From the NCBI GenBank assembly GCA_041392785.1, contig JAWKLK010000009.1, positions 1-64,000 on the forward strand: DNA of 64,000 nucleotides. The letters are read 5' to 3'. The notes beneath the pieces were generated by a model. It saw only the letters and a program-made list of their open reading frames with translations, was not told where the DNA came from and searched no databases. A program made the translations under genes and the position numbers. The stretch is from OLB9 sp041392785 (GTDB lineage: Bacteria > Bacteroidota > Bacteroidia > Chitinophagales > Saprospiraceae). This document shows, piece by piece, positions 40,301 through 48,922 of this stretch (its first letter is position 1; each line of letters begins with the position of its first letter).

Positions 40301-41200
40301 AATGATGATGATTCATATCCTTTGAGCTTCACCATGTTTAAAAATATTATTTTCAAAGGAGCAGCTGAAGTAAAAGATGGGAAATTTGAATTTTCATTCT
40401 ATGTCCCAAAGAACATAAACTATACTATCGGAAGTGGAAGAATATCCTACTATGCCAGTGACGGAGTAAGCATGGATGCAGGCGGCTATTTTGATGCATT
40501 CGAAGTAGGTGGCACTTCAAAAAATGCCATTGCAGATGATCAAGGACCTCAAGTAAAACTATTTCTAAACGATGAGTCCTTTGTTGATGGCGGTATCACC
40601 AATAGTGACCCAATACTGATTATGGATTTGAAAGATGATTATGGTATTAATGTGACAGGGACAGCAATAGGACAAGACATTACAGCCACGATAAACAATG
40701 ACAACCAAAATATTCAAGTTTTGAATGATTTCTACGAATCTGAAAAAGGAGATTATACATCTGGTAGGGTTACTTTTCCACTAAAGGATATTCCTGCTGG
40801 CAAACACCAAATATATGGAAAGGCTTGGGATATATCCGGCAATCCAGGCGATGCCAAACTTGAATTTACAGTAAGTAAAGCTGGTGATGACATTTTAAAA
40901 CACGTATTGAATTATCCAAATCCTTTCAATTCTAACACCCAATTTACTTTTGAACACGATTTTTCGCCATCAGAATTAGACATCACTGTACATATTTATA
41001 CGGTGTCAGGTAAATTGGTAAAGTCCATTACACAAACCAAATTCTATAACGGTTCTCGCATTCATGACATAAACTGGAATGGAAAAGATGATTATGAAAA
41101 TAGGCTTGCACGTGGTGTTTATTTATATAAAATTTTTGCCCACTCCAAAGAACTTAATGTTACAAAAGAAAGTAAGTTTGAAAAATTAGTCATTTTATAA
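37394..41200 (+). CDS. porU: T9SS C-terminal signal peptidase / sortase PorU
   Basis: 1,268 aa, a typical PorU length. It removes the T9SS sorting domain from cargo and attaches cargo to the surface. A signal peptide ends at 'SAMHSQ'. N-terminal beta domains are followed by the gingipain-type (C25) caspase-like domain with catalytic His in 'YLGHGGPLGW' (H774) and Cys in 'TTATCSFGAYDDP' (C808). The C-terminal ~90 residues resemble a T9SS sorting domain ('LNYPNPFNSNTQFTFEHD', 'ARGVYLYKIFA'), as usual for PorU, which keeps its own. porV lies 107 bp downstream with its own promoter. Confidence 0.95.
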   Translation: MIRKISPIAIVFLSCFFCFSAMHSQTSTTLSFDIPWTVKDSILKMDGGIYNEENPNYDIFHAMIPVNHQKLISARVISTKTEIIDIQTSKENKYKSDFELTSEIYEFRGKYFVQLYLHPIRKSANSLEKLNHFAVEFQFANDIFEAQANRNPEATYNSVLENGEFFKISVEKTGIYKIDKDFIESKIGKSISGIIPSKIKIYGQRGGMLPEANSSPRIDDLKELSIFVEGESDSKFDGSDYILFYAEGPERIEYDSISNNYKLNKNIYDKNNFYFITFEGKDGKRVVNQTNVPNPNITLDYYNDVQRYEVDETNLLGSYDRTEGAGKDWYGDYFKSERSKSYSSAFNTENFLPQSDMRISMKFAARSKSSSSIQLSIGSTVIKKSIQGVNITNIESSYASVAFIDQKIVLAEANPTIKLEFPQTSSDSEGWLDYIQLEGIKYLDLSPPQLSFRNNADVKSGTIGLSFANGSGKSIWNVTNPFQVQNMKVENNSISYGSNSVHQEFIAHNGASGAFIPGFVNKVPNQNIHSVNDEDMLIVYFPEVKSEAERLREHREKTSNIKVRSIEIGQVYNEFSSGRCDPTAIRDLAKLLLYRNPNFKYLLLFGDGSYDYKGIARDIKPENFIPVYETDNSLDPIIAFPSDDYYGLLGANEGVGLVGSVDLAIGRLTVRNIDEAKNVVDKIIHYETSPECLGDWRMKLVYCADDEDSNWHLVDMDDIAKKDANRHKKLNQNKIYFDSYEQVSTSGEHRYPDANRDINQNVFKGSLGFTYLGHGGPLGWAQERVLTIPDIQSWTNFNKLMLMTTATCSFGAYDDPAITSPAELALLNPKGGAIALLTTTRSVYTNSNKILTDAVHAQLFSKIDNQASTFGEALMIGKNKSSLSSFEVNSRKFALIGDPSVKIALPKLDVITSSINGKDPSTLRDTFHALDKISISGFIADNNGNVVNSFNGTVYPTVYDKLTTIKTLANDDDSYPLSFTMFKNIIFKGAAEVKDGKFEFSFYVPKNINYTIGSGRISYYASDGVSMDAGGYFDAFEVGGTSKNAIADDQGPQVKLFLNDESFVDGGITNSDPILIMDLKDDYGINVTGTAIGQDITATINNDNQNIQVLNDFYESEKGDYTSGRVTFPLKDIPAGKHQIYGKAWDISGNPGDAKLEFTVSKAGDDILKHVLNYPNPFNSNTQFTFEHDFSPSELDITVHIYTVSGKLVKSITQTKFYNGSRIHDINWNGKDDYENRLARGVYLYKIFAHSKELNVTKESKFEKLVIL

Positions 41201-41278
41201 TAAATATTATCAAGTCCTCCATATTATTCTGAATCGGACTTTGGGCTTAATTAATTTTAATAATTATTAGAACTTTAG

Positions 41279-41286
41279 TATTTTTG
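41279..41286 (+). promoter_or_regulatory. -7 box of porV (TATTTTTG), decides the start codon
   Basis: The box overlaps the TTG at 41284 that would give an 8-residue longer protein. Transcription should begin near 41292, so ATG 41308 is the start. Confidence 0.6.
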
Positions 41287-41307
41287 CACATTATTAAATT
41301 TACATAT

Positions 41308-42564
41308 ATGAATTTTTGGCATAAATTATTGATTTTTAGCCTTTTATATTTCTCTATTTTTGAAATAAACGCTCAGATACATTGGTCAGTTGATCAAAAT
41401 TGTTTTGCTGACAGCGGTGGACAGTGTGTAACCAATACATTACTCACTGCGGTACCATTTCTAAGAATTGCCCCTGATGCGAGAAGTGGTGCTATGGGTG
41501 ACGTAGGTGTCGCTACAAGTCCTGATGCAAATTCCATGCATTTTAACGCATCAAATCTGGTTTTTGCTGAGGAAGCTTCGGGATTGTCCATTACATATAC
41601 GCCATGGTTAAGAAACTTAAATTTGAATGATATATTTCTAATGTACTTATCCGGATATTACAAATTGGGAAAAAATCAAGTTTTCGGAGGAGCCATACGT
41701 TACTTTTCTCTTGGGGACATAGATTTTACGGATAGTAGAGGAGGTACTTTAGGTCAAGGATTTCCACGTGAGTTTGATGCTACTTTGATGTATGGTCGAA
41801 AATTGGGGGATAAATTATCTGCTTCGTTATCAGCAAAGTATATTTATTCTACTTTGACTGGAAGTAGTAGTTTTTTAGTAGGTAGTGTAGAAATCAACAA
41901 TGCAAAATCCTTTGCGGCAGATCTGGGATTAACTTATAAAAGTAAGACTTCCATTGGAGGGACAAAAGGGGATTTGACTGTAGGAATGGCAATCACAAAC
42001 ATTGGGTCTAAAGTTACTTATAATAACAATCTAAATTATAAAGATTTCCTCCCAACCAATCTAGGCATTGGAACGTCCTACCGCATGGATTTGGACAAAC
42101 ACAACTCATTGATGATTGCTTTTGATATAAATAAATTAATGGTTCCCACTCCTATTGCACAATTTATTGATAATGGAACAGGAGTTTTGGAAAAGAATCC
42201 TGAATTTTCTAAAGATGGAGATGAGGTAGGAGATTATCGTCAGAAATCATTATTTGACGGAATATTTGGATCTTTCAGTGATGCACAAGGTGGACTAAGT
42301 GAAGAACTCAAAGAAATTTCTTATAATATAGGAGCTGAGTATTGGTATGCCAAGCAATTTGCATTCAGACTAGGTTATTTTTCTGAACATAGAGAAAAAG
42401 GAAATAGAAAATATTTTACCGTAGGTGCTGGGATTAAATATAATATTTTTGGGATCAACTTATCTTATTTGGTTCCCACATCAGTTGTACCTAACCCATT
42501 GGATAATACATTGAGATTTTCATTATTGTTTGACTTCTCTTTATTTTCAGCAGACGAAGAATAA
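41308..42564 (+). CDS. porV: T9SS outer-membrane shuttle protein PorV (LptO)
   Basis: 418 aa from ATG 41308. The signal peptide (MNFWHKLLIFSLLYFSIF..NAQ) precedes a FadL-like 14-strand barrel. The PorV signature is near the N-terminus: 'LLTAVPFLRIAPDARSGAMGD', 'GVATSPDANSMHFNASNL'. Strand repeats such as 'QVFGGAIRYFSLGDIDFTD' and 'SASLSAKYIYSTLTG' follow. PorV takes cargo from the SprA translocon to the PorU sortase. It is grouped with porU upstream and holA downstream (30-bp gap). Confidence 0.95.
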   Translation: MNFWHKLLIFSLLYFSIFEINAQIHWSVDQNCFADSGGQCVTNTLLTAVPFLRIAPDARSGAMGDVGVATSPDANSMHFNASNLVFAEEASGLSITYTPWLRNLNLNDIFLMYLSGYYKLGKNQVFGGAIRYFSLGDIDFTDSRGGTLGQGFPREFDATLMYGRKLGDKLSASLSAKYIYSTLTGSSSFLVGSVEINNAKSFAADLGLTYKSKTSIGGTKGDLTVGMAITNIGSKVTYNNNLNYKDFLPTNLGIGTSYRMDLDKHNSLMIAFDINKLMVPTPIAQFIDNGTGVLEKNPEFSKDGDEVGDYRQKSLFDGIFGSFSDAQGGLSEELKEISYNIGAEYWYAKQFAFRLGYFSEHREKGNRKYFTVGAGIKYNIFGINLSYLVPTSVVPNPLDNTLRFSLLFDFSLFSADEE

Positions 42565-42594
42565 TCCACTGAAACCGTCTTTAATATCTGAAGC

Positions 42595-43599
42595 ATGAGT
42601 GCAGAAGTTCTAATCAAAGATATCAAAGACGGTAAGATATCACCGCTTTACCTATTACATGGAGAAGAATCATATTATATAGATCAGATCAGTGATGCAT
42701 TAGAGGAATACGTACTTACAGAACAAGAGAAAGCCTTCAATCTTATGGTTTATTATGGCAAAGATGTAGACCATAGAATCATAACAGATGAATGTAGGCA
42801 GTTTCCAATGATGTCCCAAAAACGTCTAGTGATATTAAAGGAGGCACAAGAAATGAAGACATTGACTGAGCTTCAATCTTATGCTGAAAATCCTGTGCAG
42901 CACACTGTTCTTGTTATTTGTTACAAATATAAGAAAGTAGATCTCCGAACCAAGTTTGCCAAAGCCTTTCAGCAAAAAGGTGTAGTTTTCGAATCTGCAA
43001 AGTTGTATGATAATAAAGTTCCATCTTGGATTCAAGGTTATGCTGCTTCCAAAGGCTTCAAAATTGATCCAAGTGCTGCGCAAATGGTAGCCGAATATAT
43101 AGGGTCAGATTTGACGAGGATTGCCAGTGAACTTGATAAAGCAACTATTAGCCATGATCCGAAAACTCTCATTTCAAAACAACTTATCCAAGATCAAATC
43201 GGTATTAATAAAGATTTCAATGTATTTGAATTGACAACCGCTCTGGGTAATAAAAATTTTACAAAAGCACATCAAATCATCAAGTATTTCTCTGAAAATC
43301 CTAAAAGTAATCCGTTGAATGTTGTGAATTCAATGATTTTTAGTTATTTTGTAAAAGTCTTGATAGTGGCACAAAACTCCCATGCCACTGATACCGATCT
43401 TGTCAAAATTGCATCAATCCCTTCTACATTCTTTGTACAAGAATACAGAAATGCAGCTAAAAAATATAGCCTTTCGCACCTAAAGAAAATTTTCTTAGCC
43501 TTAAAAAAAGCAGACCAACATTCTAAAGGTTATGGTGCTTCACATGGTGAAGAATCCTTTATTCTAAAAGACGTCTTGATAGCATGTATGATGCCATAG
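42595..43599 (+). CDS. holA: DNA polymerase III subunit delta
   Basis: 334 aa, the normal HolA length; delta is the clamp-loader subunit that opens the beta clamp. Recognisable segments are 'SPLYLLHGEESYYIDQI' at the N-terminus, 'ITDECRQFPMMSQKRLVILKEAQ', 'LVICYKYKKVDLRTKFAKAF' and 'VAEYIGSDLTRIASELDKA'. The gene follows porV by 30 bp with no terminator between, so the two are probably co-transcribed. Its end is 4 bp from the convergent 4-TM gene. Confidence 0.93.
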   Translation: MSAEVLIKDIKDGKISPLYLLHGEESYYIDQISDALEEYVLTEQEKAFNLMVYYGKDVDHRIITDECRQFPMMSQKRLVILKEAQEMKTLTELQSYAENPVQHTVLVICYKYKKVDLRTKFAKAFQQKGVVFESAKLYDNKVPSWIQGYAASKGFKIDPSAAQMVAEYIGSDLTRIASELDKATISHDPKTLISKQLIQDQIGINKDFNVFELTTALGNKNFTKAHQIIKYFSENPKSNPLNVVNSMIFSYFVKVLIVAQNSHATDTDLVKIASIPSTFFVQEYRNAAKKYSLSHLKKIFLALKKADQHSKGYGASHGEESFILKDVLIACMMP

Positions 43600-43603
43600 C
43601 AAA

Positions 43604-44032
43604 CTAGCTCAACCAATTTTGGTATGGTATCCTAGAGAGTAACAACAAAAGCCCTATTCCATAATAGATTAAGACAACTTTAGTTCCATCTTGACCAACA
43701 GATTTCTTCATCTTGGCATATCCTATTGTGATCAATACAATGGCTAAGATATTGGTCAATGGATGTTCCACAGCTACCAATCTTCCTAATGAATCTGACA
43801 TAGTAGCACCAGATAAATTGCTGAGTCCCAAAGGAGATACAAAATAAAACAGCGTACCCATCAATAGCTGTATGTGGGAAAAAATAAATGCGACCTTGGC
43901 GGTACGAAATGCCATTTGCGCATGATTAACGGGTCTATACTTACCTAAAAGTGCTAAGACCAATGTCAGTGCGATCGTAATGAGCAATAACCAAGCTAAA
44001 TATGAATGTAAGGGTTGAAGAAATGAATACAT
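43604..44032 (-). CDS. Four-helix inner-membrane protein, cytochrome b-like
   Basis: 142 aa with four hydrophobic segments (~9-28, 46-68, 93-110, 120-138). Conserved-looking histidines lie in or near helices: H9 (LHSYLAW), H37 (VNHAQMAF), H53 (IFSHIQLLMG) and H90 (VEHPLTNIL). The pattern suggests a small haem-b or quinone-interacting membrane protein, but no family is assigned with certainty. It is last in a four-gene cluster with cytochrome c, SCO1 and a lipoprotein, which points to respiratory electron transfer or oxidase assembly. Confidence 0.7.
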   Translation of the reverse strand: MYSFLQPLHSYLAWLLLITIALTLVLALLGKYRPVNHAQMAFRTAKVAFIFSHIQLLMGTLFYFVSPLGLSNLSGATMSDSLGRLVAVEHPLTNILAIVLITIGYAKMKKSVGQDGTKVVLIYYGIGLLLLLSRIPYQNWLS

Positions 44033-44060
44033 ATTTTCTCTATTTTAAAATTAAAAGATA

Positions 44061-44453
44061 TTAATTACAGTTATCTAGTGCCTCCTGAATGTCTATTATT
44101 GTGAATTCATCAAAATCCTTATACCATTTATAATGAATATAATTGACTATGTTTGCTACTTCGGTTGCACTCAAGTGTTTAAAAGAAGGCATTTCTTTCA
44201 CTAAAAAAGTTGTATCGCTCCAAATTGTATCTCTCAAACCATTCTTTAAAATGCAAGCGACAGATGGATTTCCCAATTTTTTTGACGAAGTAAGTGCCGG
44301 GATAAGATTACTCAACCCTGTGCCATCCGCCATATGGCAGTTTTGGCAATGTTGGGTATAGAGTCTATTTCCTTGCATATAGGGTGTATCATTACAATTC
44401 GAAAACCATATCACCAAAAATACTAATAAAAAGATGCTATTTTTCATCACCAT
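44061..44453 (-). CDS. Mono-haem cytochrome c lipoprotein
   Basis: 130 aa. The N-terminus is a lipoprotein-like signal (IFLLVFLVIWFSNC). One haem motif CQNCH (C36, C39, H40) starts a class I cytochrome c domain with 'MADGTGLSNLIPALTSS', and the distal Met is likely in 'MPSFKHLSATEVANIVNYIHY'. It is an electron carrier on the periplasmic side. The start overlaps the end of SCO1 by 17 bp; ATG 44447 is an equally good start. It would be translated with SCO1. Confidence 0.88.
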   Translation of the reverse strand: MVMKNSIFLLVFLVIWFSNCNDTPYMQGNRLYTQHCQNCHMADGTGLSNLIPALTSSKKLGNPSVACILKNGLRDTIWSDTTFLVKEMPSFKHLSATEVANIVNYIHYKWYKDFDEFTIIDIQEALDNCN

Positions 44454-45081
44454 TTCTATATGCCTGACTCAACATACGAATATCTTCTATCATTTTAGGT
44501 GTTGTGGAAGGATCAGTACCTTCACAAAAAGATCTCAAATGTCCATGCTTGTCAACCAGTATTATCTTTCCACTATGATCAAAACCTCCAGGCGCTTCAG
44601 GGTCTTCTAAGGCTGCCACCAAAAAATAACTGTTAGCCAATTCAAATGTGGCATCTTTATCACCTGTCAAAAAGTACCACTTATCGCTTTTTACCCCCAA
44701 ATTATCGGCGTACAATTTCAACCTATGAACATTATCCCGTTTAGGGTCTATGGTAAATGACACCAATTTTACAGTTGGATCTTTTTCAAAAGCTTGATAT
44801 ATTTTTTGCATTTCTTTGGCCACTCTCGGACAAATAGACGGACATGAAGTGAAGAAGAAATCGGCTACATAGATGTAATTTTTCATACTATCATCCGTAA
44901 TTAAAACACTATCCTGATTGTAATGTGAAAAATCTTTTACTTGATGTTTAACTTCTTCACCATTCTCTATGGTTGTAGGTCCTAGATATGGCATTGGCGA
45001 GTACACTGATGACTTGCATGACATCAAAAACATAAATATCAAAAATACCACACACCGAAAACCCCAATTAATACATGTCAT
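44437..45081 (-). CDS. SCO1/SenC/PrrC family copper-binding assembly protein
   Basis: 214 aa lipoprotein (Cys in 'IFMFLMSCKSS'). The thioredoxin-like SCO domain has the copper-binding CPSIC (C80, C84) in 'VADFFFTSCPSICPRVAKEM', the family segment 'LVSFTIDPKRDN', and the third ligand His in 'GGFDHSGKIILVD'. SCO proteins deliver copper to the CuA centre of cytochrome oxidase. It overlaps its upstream gene by 4 bp (ATGA) and the cytochrome c gene by 17 bp, so it sits in a tight operon. Confidence 0.93.
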   Translation of the reverse strand: MTCINWGFRCVVFLIFMFLMSCKSSVYSPMPYLGPTTIENGEEVKHQVKDFSHYNQDSVLITDDSMKNYIYVADFFFTSCPSICPRVAKEMQKIYQAFEKDPTVKLVSFTIDPKRDNVHRLKLYADNLGVKSDKWYFLTGDKDATFELANSYFLVAALEDPEAPGGFDHSGKIILVDKHGHLRSFCEGTDPSTTPKMIEDIRMLSQAYRNGDEK

Positions 45082-45491
45082 TTATTATGTTGATTTAAGA
45101 AGGTTTGAGCAGCATTTATTGATTTATACATATCATCGCTGACTTTTTGAATCTTTTCTTTCTCCTCGGCTAAATAATTTTCCACTAAAGACGCATCTTG
45201 AGGTTCTTTAAAAGTAGCCATCCAAGACATCATACTTTCATCTGCAGCATCTAGTTCATTGACCAACAATCTTACACTATCACTTTGTATACTATCAACT
45301 TTTAAGGACTTCAATTGCCTCTTAAGGTTATGAATAGTAGACATTTCAGGCATCACTTTATCATGGATAGCCATTACTTCATGATACATAGGATGGTGCA
45401 TATCCCCATTTGTGCTATGCTTTTCTGACTGCTTACATGCATTTAGAATTAAAAGTCCCGAAAAAGCTAATGTAAAGTAAAAGCGCCTCAT
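45078..45491 (-). CDS. Small helical lipoprotein, first gene of the SCO1 operon
   Basis: 137 aa. The lipoprotein signal ends at 'LLILNACKQ'. The mature protein is almost all helix and rich in Met and His near the start ('GDMHHPMYHEVMAIHDKVMPEM'), then coiled-coil-like ('IHNLKRQLKSLKVDSIQ', 'EEKEKIQKVSDDMYK'). The Met/His-rich stretch next to SCO1 invites a copper-handling role, which is inference. I know of no function for such proteins. A TACCTTTG box lies 22 bp upstream. Confidence 0.75.
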   Translation of the reverse strand: MRRFYFTLAFSGLLILNACKQSEKHSTNGDMHHPMYHEVMAIHDKVMPEMSTIHNLKRQLKSLKVDSIQSDSVRLLVNELDAADESMMSWMATFKEPQDASLVENYLAEEKEKIQKVSDDMYKSINAAQTFLNQHNK

Positions 45492-45512
45492 ATTTAAATG
45501 ATTTTAAGAACA

Positions 45513-45520
45513 CAAAGGTA
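45513..45520 (-). promoter_or_regulatory. -7 box of the SCO1 operon (TACCTTTG)
   Basis: Exact TAnnTTTG on the minus strand. The predicted leader is ~15 nt. Confidence 0.5.
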
Positions 45521-45553
45521 CAAAATATGATTCAAACCTTATTGAGTTTACTG

Positions 45554-47035
45554 TTAAAGTAGTTGTAACCCTATATTTCCATTCAGAAAAGTATATATAC
45601 GATCAGCTGCAAAACGTACTAGATCAAGGTCATGTGAAATAATAATAGTCGTCAAATCGGTTTCATTTCTCAAATATGTTAAAGCTTCCAAAATTTGAAT
45701 TTGATTTTTTCTATCCAAGGCCGAAAGTGATTCATCGAGAATCAAACATTTAGGTTTCACTAATAAACATTGAATGATAGCAAATCTTTGTCTTTGCCCT
45801 CCTGAAAGTGTTTGTGAATAGGAATTCAATAGTTCAGGACTCAAATTAAATTTGTCAATCAATGGAGTCAATACTTGCATAAAATCTTCATTTGGATATA
45901 AATCTCGGTAGACATGATACACTTCCTGCAATAATGTACCGATTGTATACTTTGGATTAAATGTAAAAAAAGAATCCTGAAACACGATTTGCACATCCCT
46001 TGGGTTTATCTTATGTATTTGAGTAATGCGGGATCCGCTTATAAATATTGTACCTTTGTCTAGACTAGTCACACCAGATAACACCTTTGCCAAGGTGCTT
46101 TTTCCACTTCCAGATGCGCCATAAATACCTACAATCTCTCCCAAATGAACTAAAAATGACACACCTTTGAAGACATCTACATGATGTTTATTAAAAAATT
46201 TCCCTACTTTGTAAGATTTAGCTCCATTTTGCATCTCTATAAGTGGAGTATTCTCACTATGATTATGGATAACTTTTTCGCCAAAAGACCACTCAAAATA
46301 TTGATTGATGATAGGCGTAGTTTGGGTATCTTCTTTCCTAATGTTATATTTTATTGTACCATTTTCAATGTAAATAAACCTATCTGTAAGTCTATATACT
46401 TGCTTTTGATCATGTGATATAAAAATCAATCCACATTGGTATTTATCACTATATTCATCTAAAAATGAAACGATGATCTCAGTATTTTCTTCATCCAAAG
46501 AAGAAGTAATTTCATCAGCAATTATTAGTTTTGGTTGATTTATTATTGACATTATAACTGTCAATCTTTGCAGCTGACCACCTGAAAGCTGATGTGGATA
46601 AAGTTTAAAGATATCCTTCACATCATGCAGTTGAAGCCTTTGCAAGAAATTATTGATCAGGCTTACCCTTTCCGGATATGATAAATCTTGATGAATTGTA
46701 ATGGCTTCATGTAATTGTGATCCAATAGTTCTAACAGGATTGAAAGTTGCTTCAGGATTTTGAAAAATTATCGCTAAGTCCTTTCCTCTTAGAGTATCCA
46801 AGTGTGCACTCGAACAAGTCAATAAATCTACTCCATTATATATAATCTGCCCTTCAACTAGTAAATTCTCTTCATTCAGTACCATAATTGTAGCAGCCAA
46901 AAGAGATTTACCAGCTCCAGAAGGTCCGATGAGTCCAATGCGATTTCCGGCAACCAGTTTAAAACTGATATTTTTTAGTATATAATCGCTTTTACGTGAC
47001 TTTGTGGAAACATTTAAATGTACAACTTCAAGCAT
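45554..47035 (-). CDS. ABC transporter with two fused ATPase domains (peptide/nickel type)
   Basis: 493 aa from ATG 47035. Two complete nucleotide-binding domains lie in tandem. The first has Walker A GPSGAGKS, signature LSGGQLQR and Walker B LIIADE; the second (~255 on) has GASGSGKST, LSGGQRQR and LILDES. The arrangement and 'IFQNPEATFNPVRTIG' / 'VFQDSFFTFNPKYTIG' match DppD-DppF or YejF-type importers. No permease or binding protein is in the window, so the partner is encoded elsewhere. The 47053 start would add 6 residues without family support. Confidence 0.9.
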   Translation of the reverse strand: MLEVVHLNVSTKSRKSDYILKNISFKLVAGNRIGLIGPSGAGKSLLAATIMVLNEENLLVEGQIIYNGVDLLTCSSAHLDTLRGKDLAIIFQNPEATFNPVRTIGSQLHEAITIHQDLSYPERVSLINNFLQRLQLHDVKDIFKLYPHQLSGGQLQRLTVIMSIINQPKLIIADEITSSLDEENTEIIVSFLDEYSDKYQCGLIFISHDQKQVYRLTDRFIYIENGTIKYNIRKEDTQTTPIINQYFEWSFGEKVIHNHSENTPLIEMQNGAKSYKVGKFFNKHHVDVFKGVSFLVHLGEIVGIYGASGSGKSTLAKVLSGVTSLDKGTIFISGSRITQIHKINPRDVQIVFQDSFFTFNPKYTIGTLLQEVYHVYRDLYPNEDFMQVLTPLIDKFNLSPELLNSYSQTLSGGQRQRFAIIQCLLVKPKCLILDESLSALDRKNQIQILEALTYLRNETDLTTIIISHDLDLVRFAADRIYTFLNGNIGLQLL

Positions 47036-47124
47036 ATCAACCCAATGATGCACAATATTAATGAATAGTTTTTGATTCTATCCTATTTATGCATCACTGC
47101 ATCATTGTCAAACACAGAAAATGA

Positions 47125-48588
47125 TTATTTTCTCTTCTCTTTATCTCTGTCAATAACAGTTTGTATTTGGTCTACTTTTAAATTTTTTCCTATTATGATT
47201 CTATCTTTATTCAAAACATAGACTTCAGGAGTGTGGTCTACAAAGTATTTTGCGTAAATAGTTCTATTGGTAGGGTCATAGACATTGGTCCAGTTCAAAT
47301 TCAGCTTTTTAATATAATTAATCCATTTATCTTCATCGGTATCTACCGCGATACCATACACATCTATTTTACCTTTGTTATTTTGATAATACTTCAACAG
47401 TTTTGGAGTTTCCTCTTGGCAGTGCTCACAATCTGGATTGAACATGTAGACAATCAGATAATCTGCAGTCATTTTGTACAATTCATGTTTGGTACCATCT
47501 GGTCCCACACTCAAAACATTTGGAGCTTTTTTGTTAAGAAGGCTAGCTTCCATCTCAAAAGCTCGTTTTTGAATCAAAGCAGTCTGTGTTGAATCAGACC
47601 AAAATGCTCGTTCGGGTGTAAAATATCTTTTTACCATATGTACAAATACAGCTTCAGCATCCATCAATGATGATTTACCAGGTTCATATTGGAGGACAAT
47701 ATAATTTGCTATCACTTTAAAATACTCCTTTTTATCTATAACTTTGTCCGTGAGTTGAAAAGCATACTTTATTATTGAATCTTGATTTTGAGGCACTAAC
47801 TCTTTGATATACCTTTTCAATTTATTACCTATAATTGGCGTACGTAGCAATCTACGGTCATTAAAATTGACATTGTCCCAAAAACGATTGCGATAATCCA
47901 TGAGCTGGGCATCTTTTGACAATGCAGGATTCAATGTTGGGTTTTGCCCACCATATTTGAATGCAGCAAACAATGAATTTGGATTATTTTGATACAATGT
48001 CTGGATATAATCGCTTTTCTCATTCTCCAAAGCCGCTCTTTCATCCCTCAATTTGTTGAATTCTGCGGAACCTTCATTCACACCTTTAATTTTATCGATA
48101 ACACTTTGAATTTTTGGGTTAAAACTTTCTTCATATTTATACACTTCATACATGAGATCATTATCAGTACTGCCTATAAATTTTGTAGTGTTTACAATAT
48201 CGCTAAGGTTGGTAGATACTTCCATTTCCTGGTCATGGTCCAATATTACCTGAAGTACCGCTTCATTTGGGAACATGATATAATATAAGCCTTGCGGCAG
48301 ACCTTCTTGCTTTTTATACTGCCCCTTGCCACCATTGATGGCGAAAGTATCAATGACAAAGTTTTGATCGTTGTAAAAACCTATGATCCTTGCCAAACCG
48401 TTGACATTTGATTCAGTCAAAGTAATTTTCAATTCAGTAGGACCACCCATGATAGGATTACTTTGTGGGTCAGTGCCACCGTCAGGTTGATTTAAATCTA
48501 TAGGTGACAACGCTGTGGTACTTGACGCATCTGTACTTGGTTTACAACTAAAAATTACAATCGTAAGAATAACAATTAAAGATTTCAT
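47125..48588 (-). CDS. TlpA-like thioredoxin-fold lipoprotein with DUF4369-type N-terminus
   Basis: 487 aa from ATG 48588. The lipoprotein signal is 'MKSLIVILTIVIFSC'. An N-terminal beta domain of the DUF4369 type (~55-150: 'LARIIGFYNDQNFVIDTF', 'GLPQGLYYIMFPNEAVLQVI') is followed by a helical middle domain. A C-terminal thioredoxin domain has the CxxC CEHC in 'VYMFNPDCEHCQEETPKLL'. It probably performs envelope thiol-disulfide chemistry. The upstream start 48627 would put 13 residues before a normal signal peptide, so I reject it. A TAATTTTG box lies 37 bp upstream. Confidence 0.88.
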   Translation of the reverse strand: MKSLIVILTIVIFSCKPSTDASSTTALSPIDLNQPDGGTDPQSNPIMGGPTELKITLTESNVNGLARIIGFYNDQNFVIDTFAINGGKGQYKKQEGLPQGLYYIMFPNEAVLQVILDHDQEMEVSTNLSDIVNTTKFIGSTDNDLMYEVYKYEESFNPKIQSVIDKIKGVNEGSAEFNKLRDERAALENEKSDYIQTLYQNNPNSLFAAFKYGGQNPTLNPALSKDAQLMDYRNRFWDNVNFNDRRLLRTPIIGNKLKRYIKELVPQNQDSIIKYAFQLTDKVIDKKEYFKVIANYIVLQYEPGKSSLMDAEAVFVHMVKRYFTPERAFWSDSTQTALIQKRAFEMEASLLNKKAPNVLSVGPDGTKHELYKMTADYLIVYMFNPDCEHCQEETPKLLKYYQNNKGKIDVYGIAVDTDEDKWINYIKKLNLNWTNVYDPTNRTIYAKYFVDHTPEVYVLNKDRIIIGKNLKVDQIQTVIDRDKEKRK

Positions 48589-48624
48589 ATATTTATAAAA
48601 TATAATGTGAATGCTTAAAAAGCA

Positions 48625-48658
48625 CAAAATTAAACATCAATTTGTTTTATATTGCAAA
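48625..48658 (-). promoter_or_regulatory. Promoter of the TlpA-like gene
   Basis: The minus strand has TTTG, 22 nt, then TAATTTTG. The spacing is slightly long but acceptable. Confidence 0.45.
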
Positions 48659-48890
48659 AAACATTAAATCATTATGAAAACTATAACAATTAATTAGCTG
48701 TAAATCACTTTTCATTAGCATATTTTCTATTAAGCTGTATCACAATGCTTCGATCTAAATAAAATCTAATAAAAACAAATAAAAATATAAAATACTAAAT
48801 ACTATTTAATAATATACCTATTTATTTAAATAACTTCTAATTATTTTAACAATTATTTGAATATTAATTCATAATACATCCATAACAATT

Positions 48891-48898
48891 AATTTTGT
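48891..48898 (+). promoter_or_regulatory. -7 box of asnA (TAATTTTG)
   Basis: Exact TAnnTTTG match 25 bp before the ATG. The 295-bp divergent gap 48628-48922 otherwise holds only AT-rich sequence. Confidence 0.5.
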
Positions 48899-48922
48899 CT
48901 TTTATTACATTAAATTTTTAAA

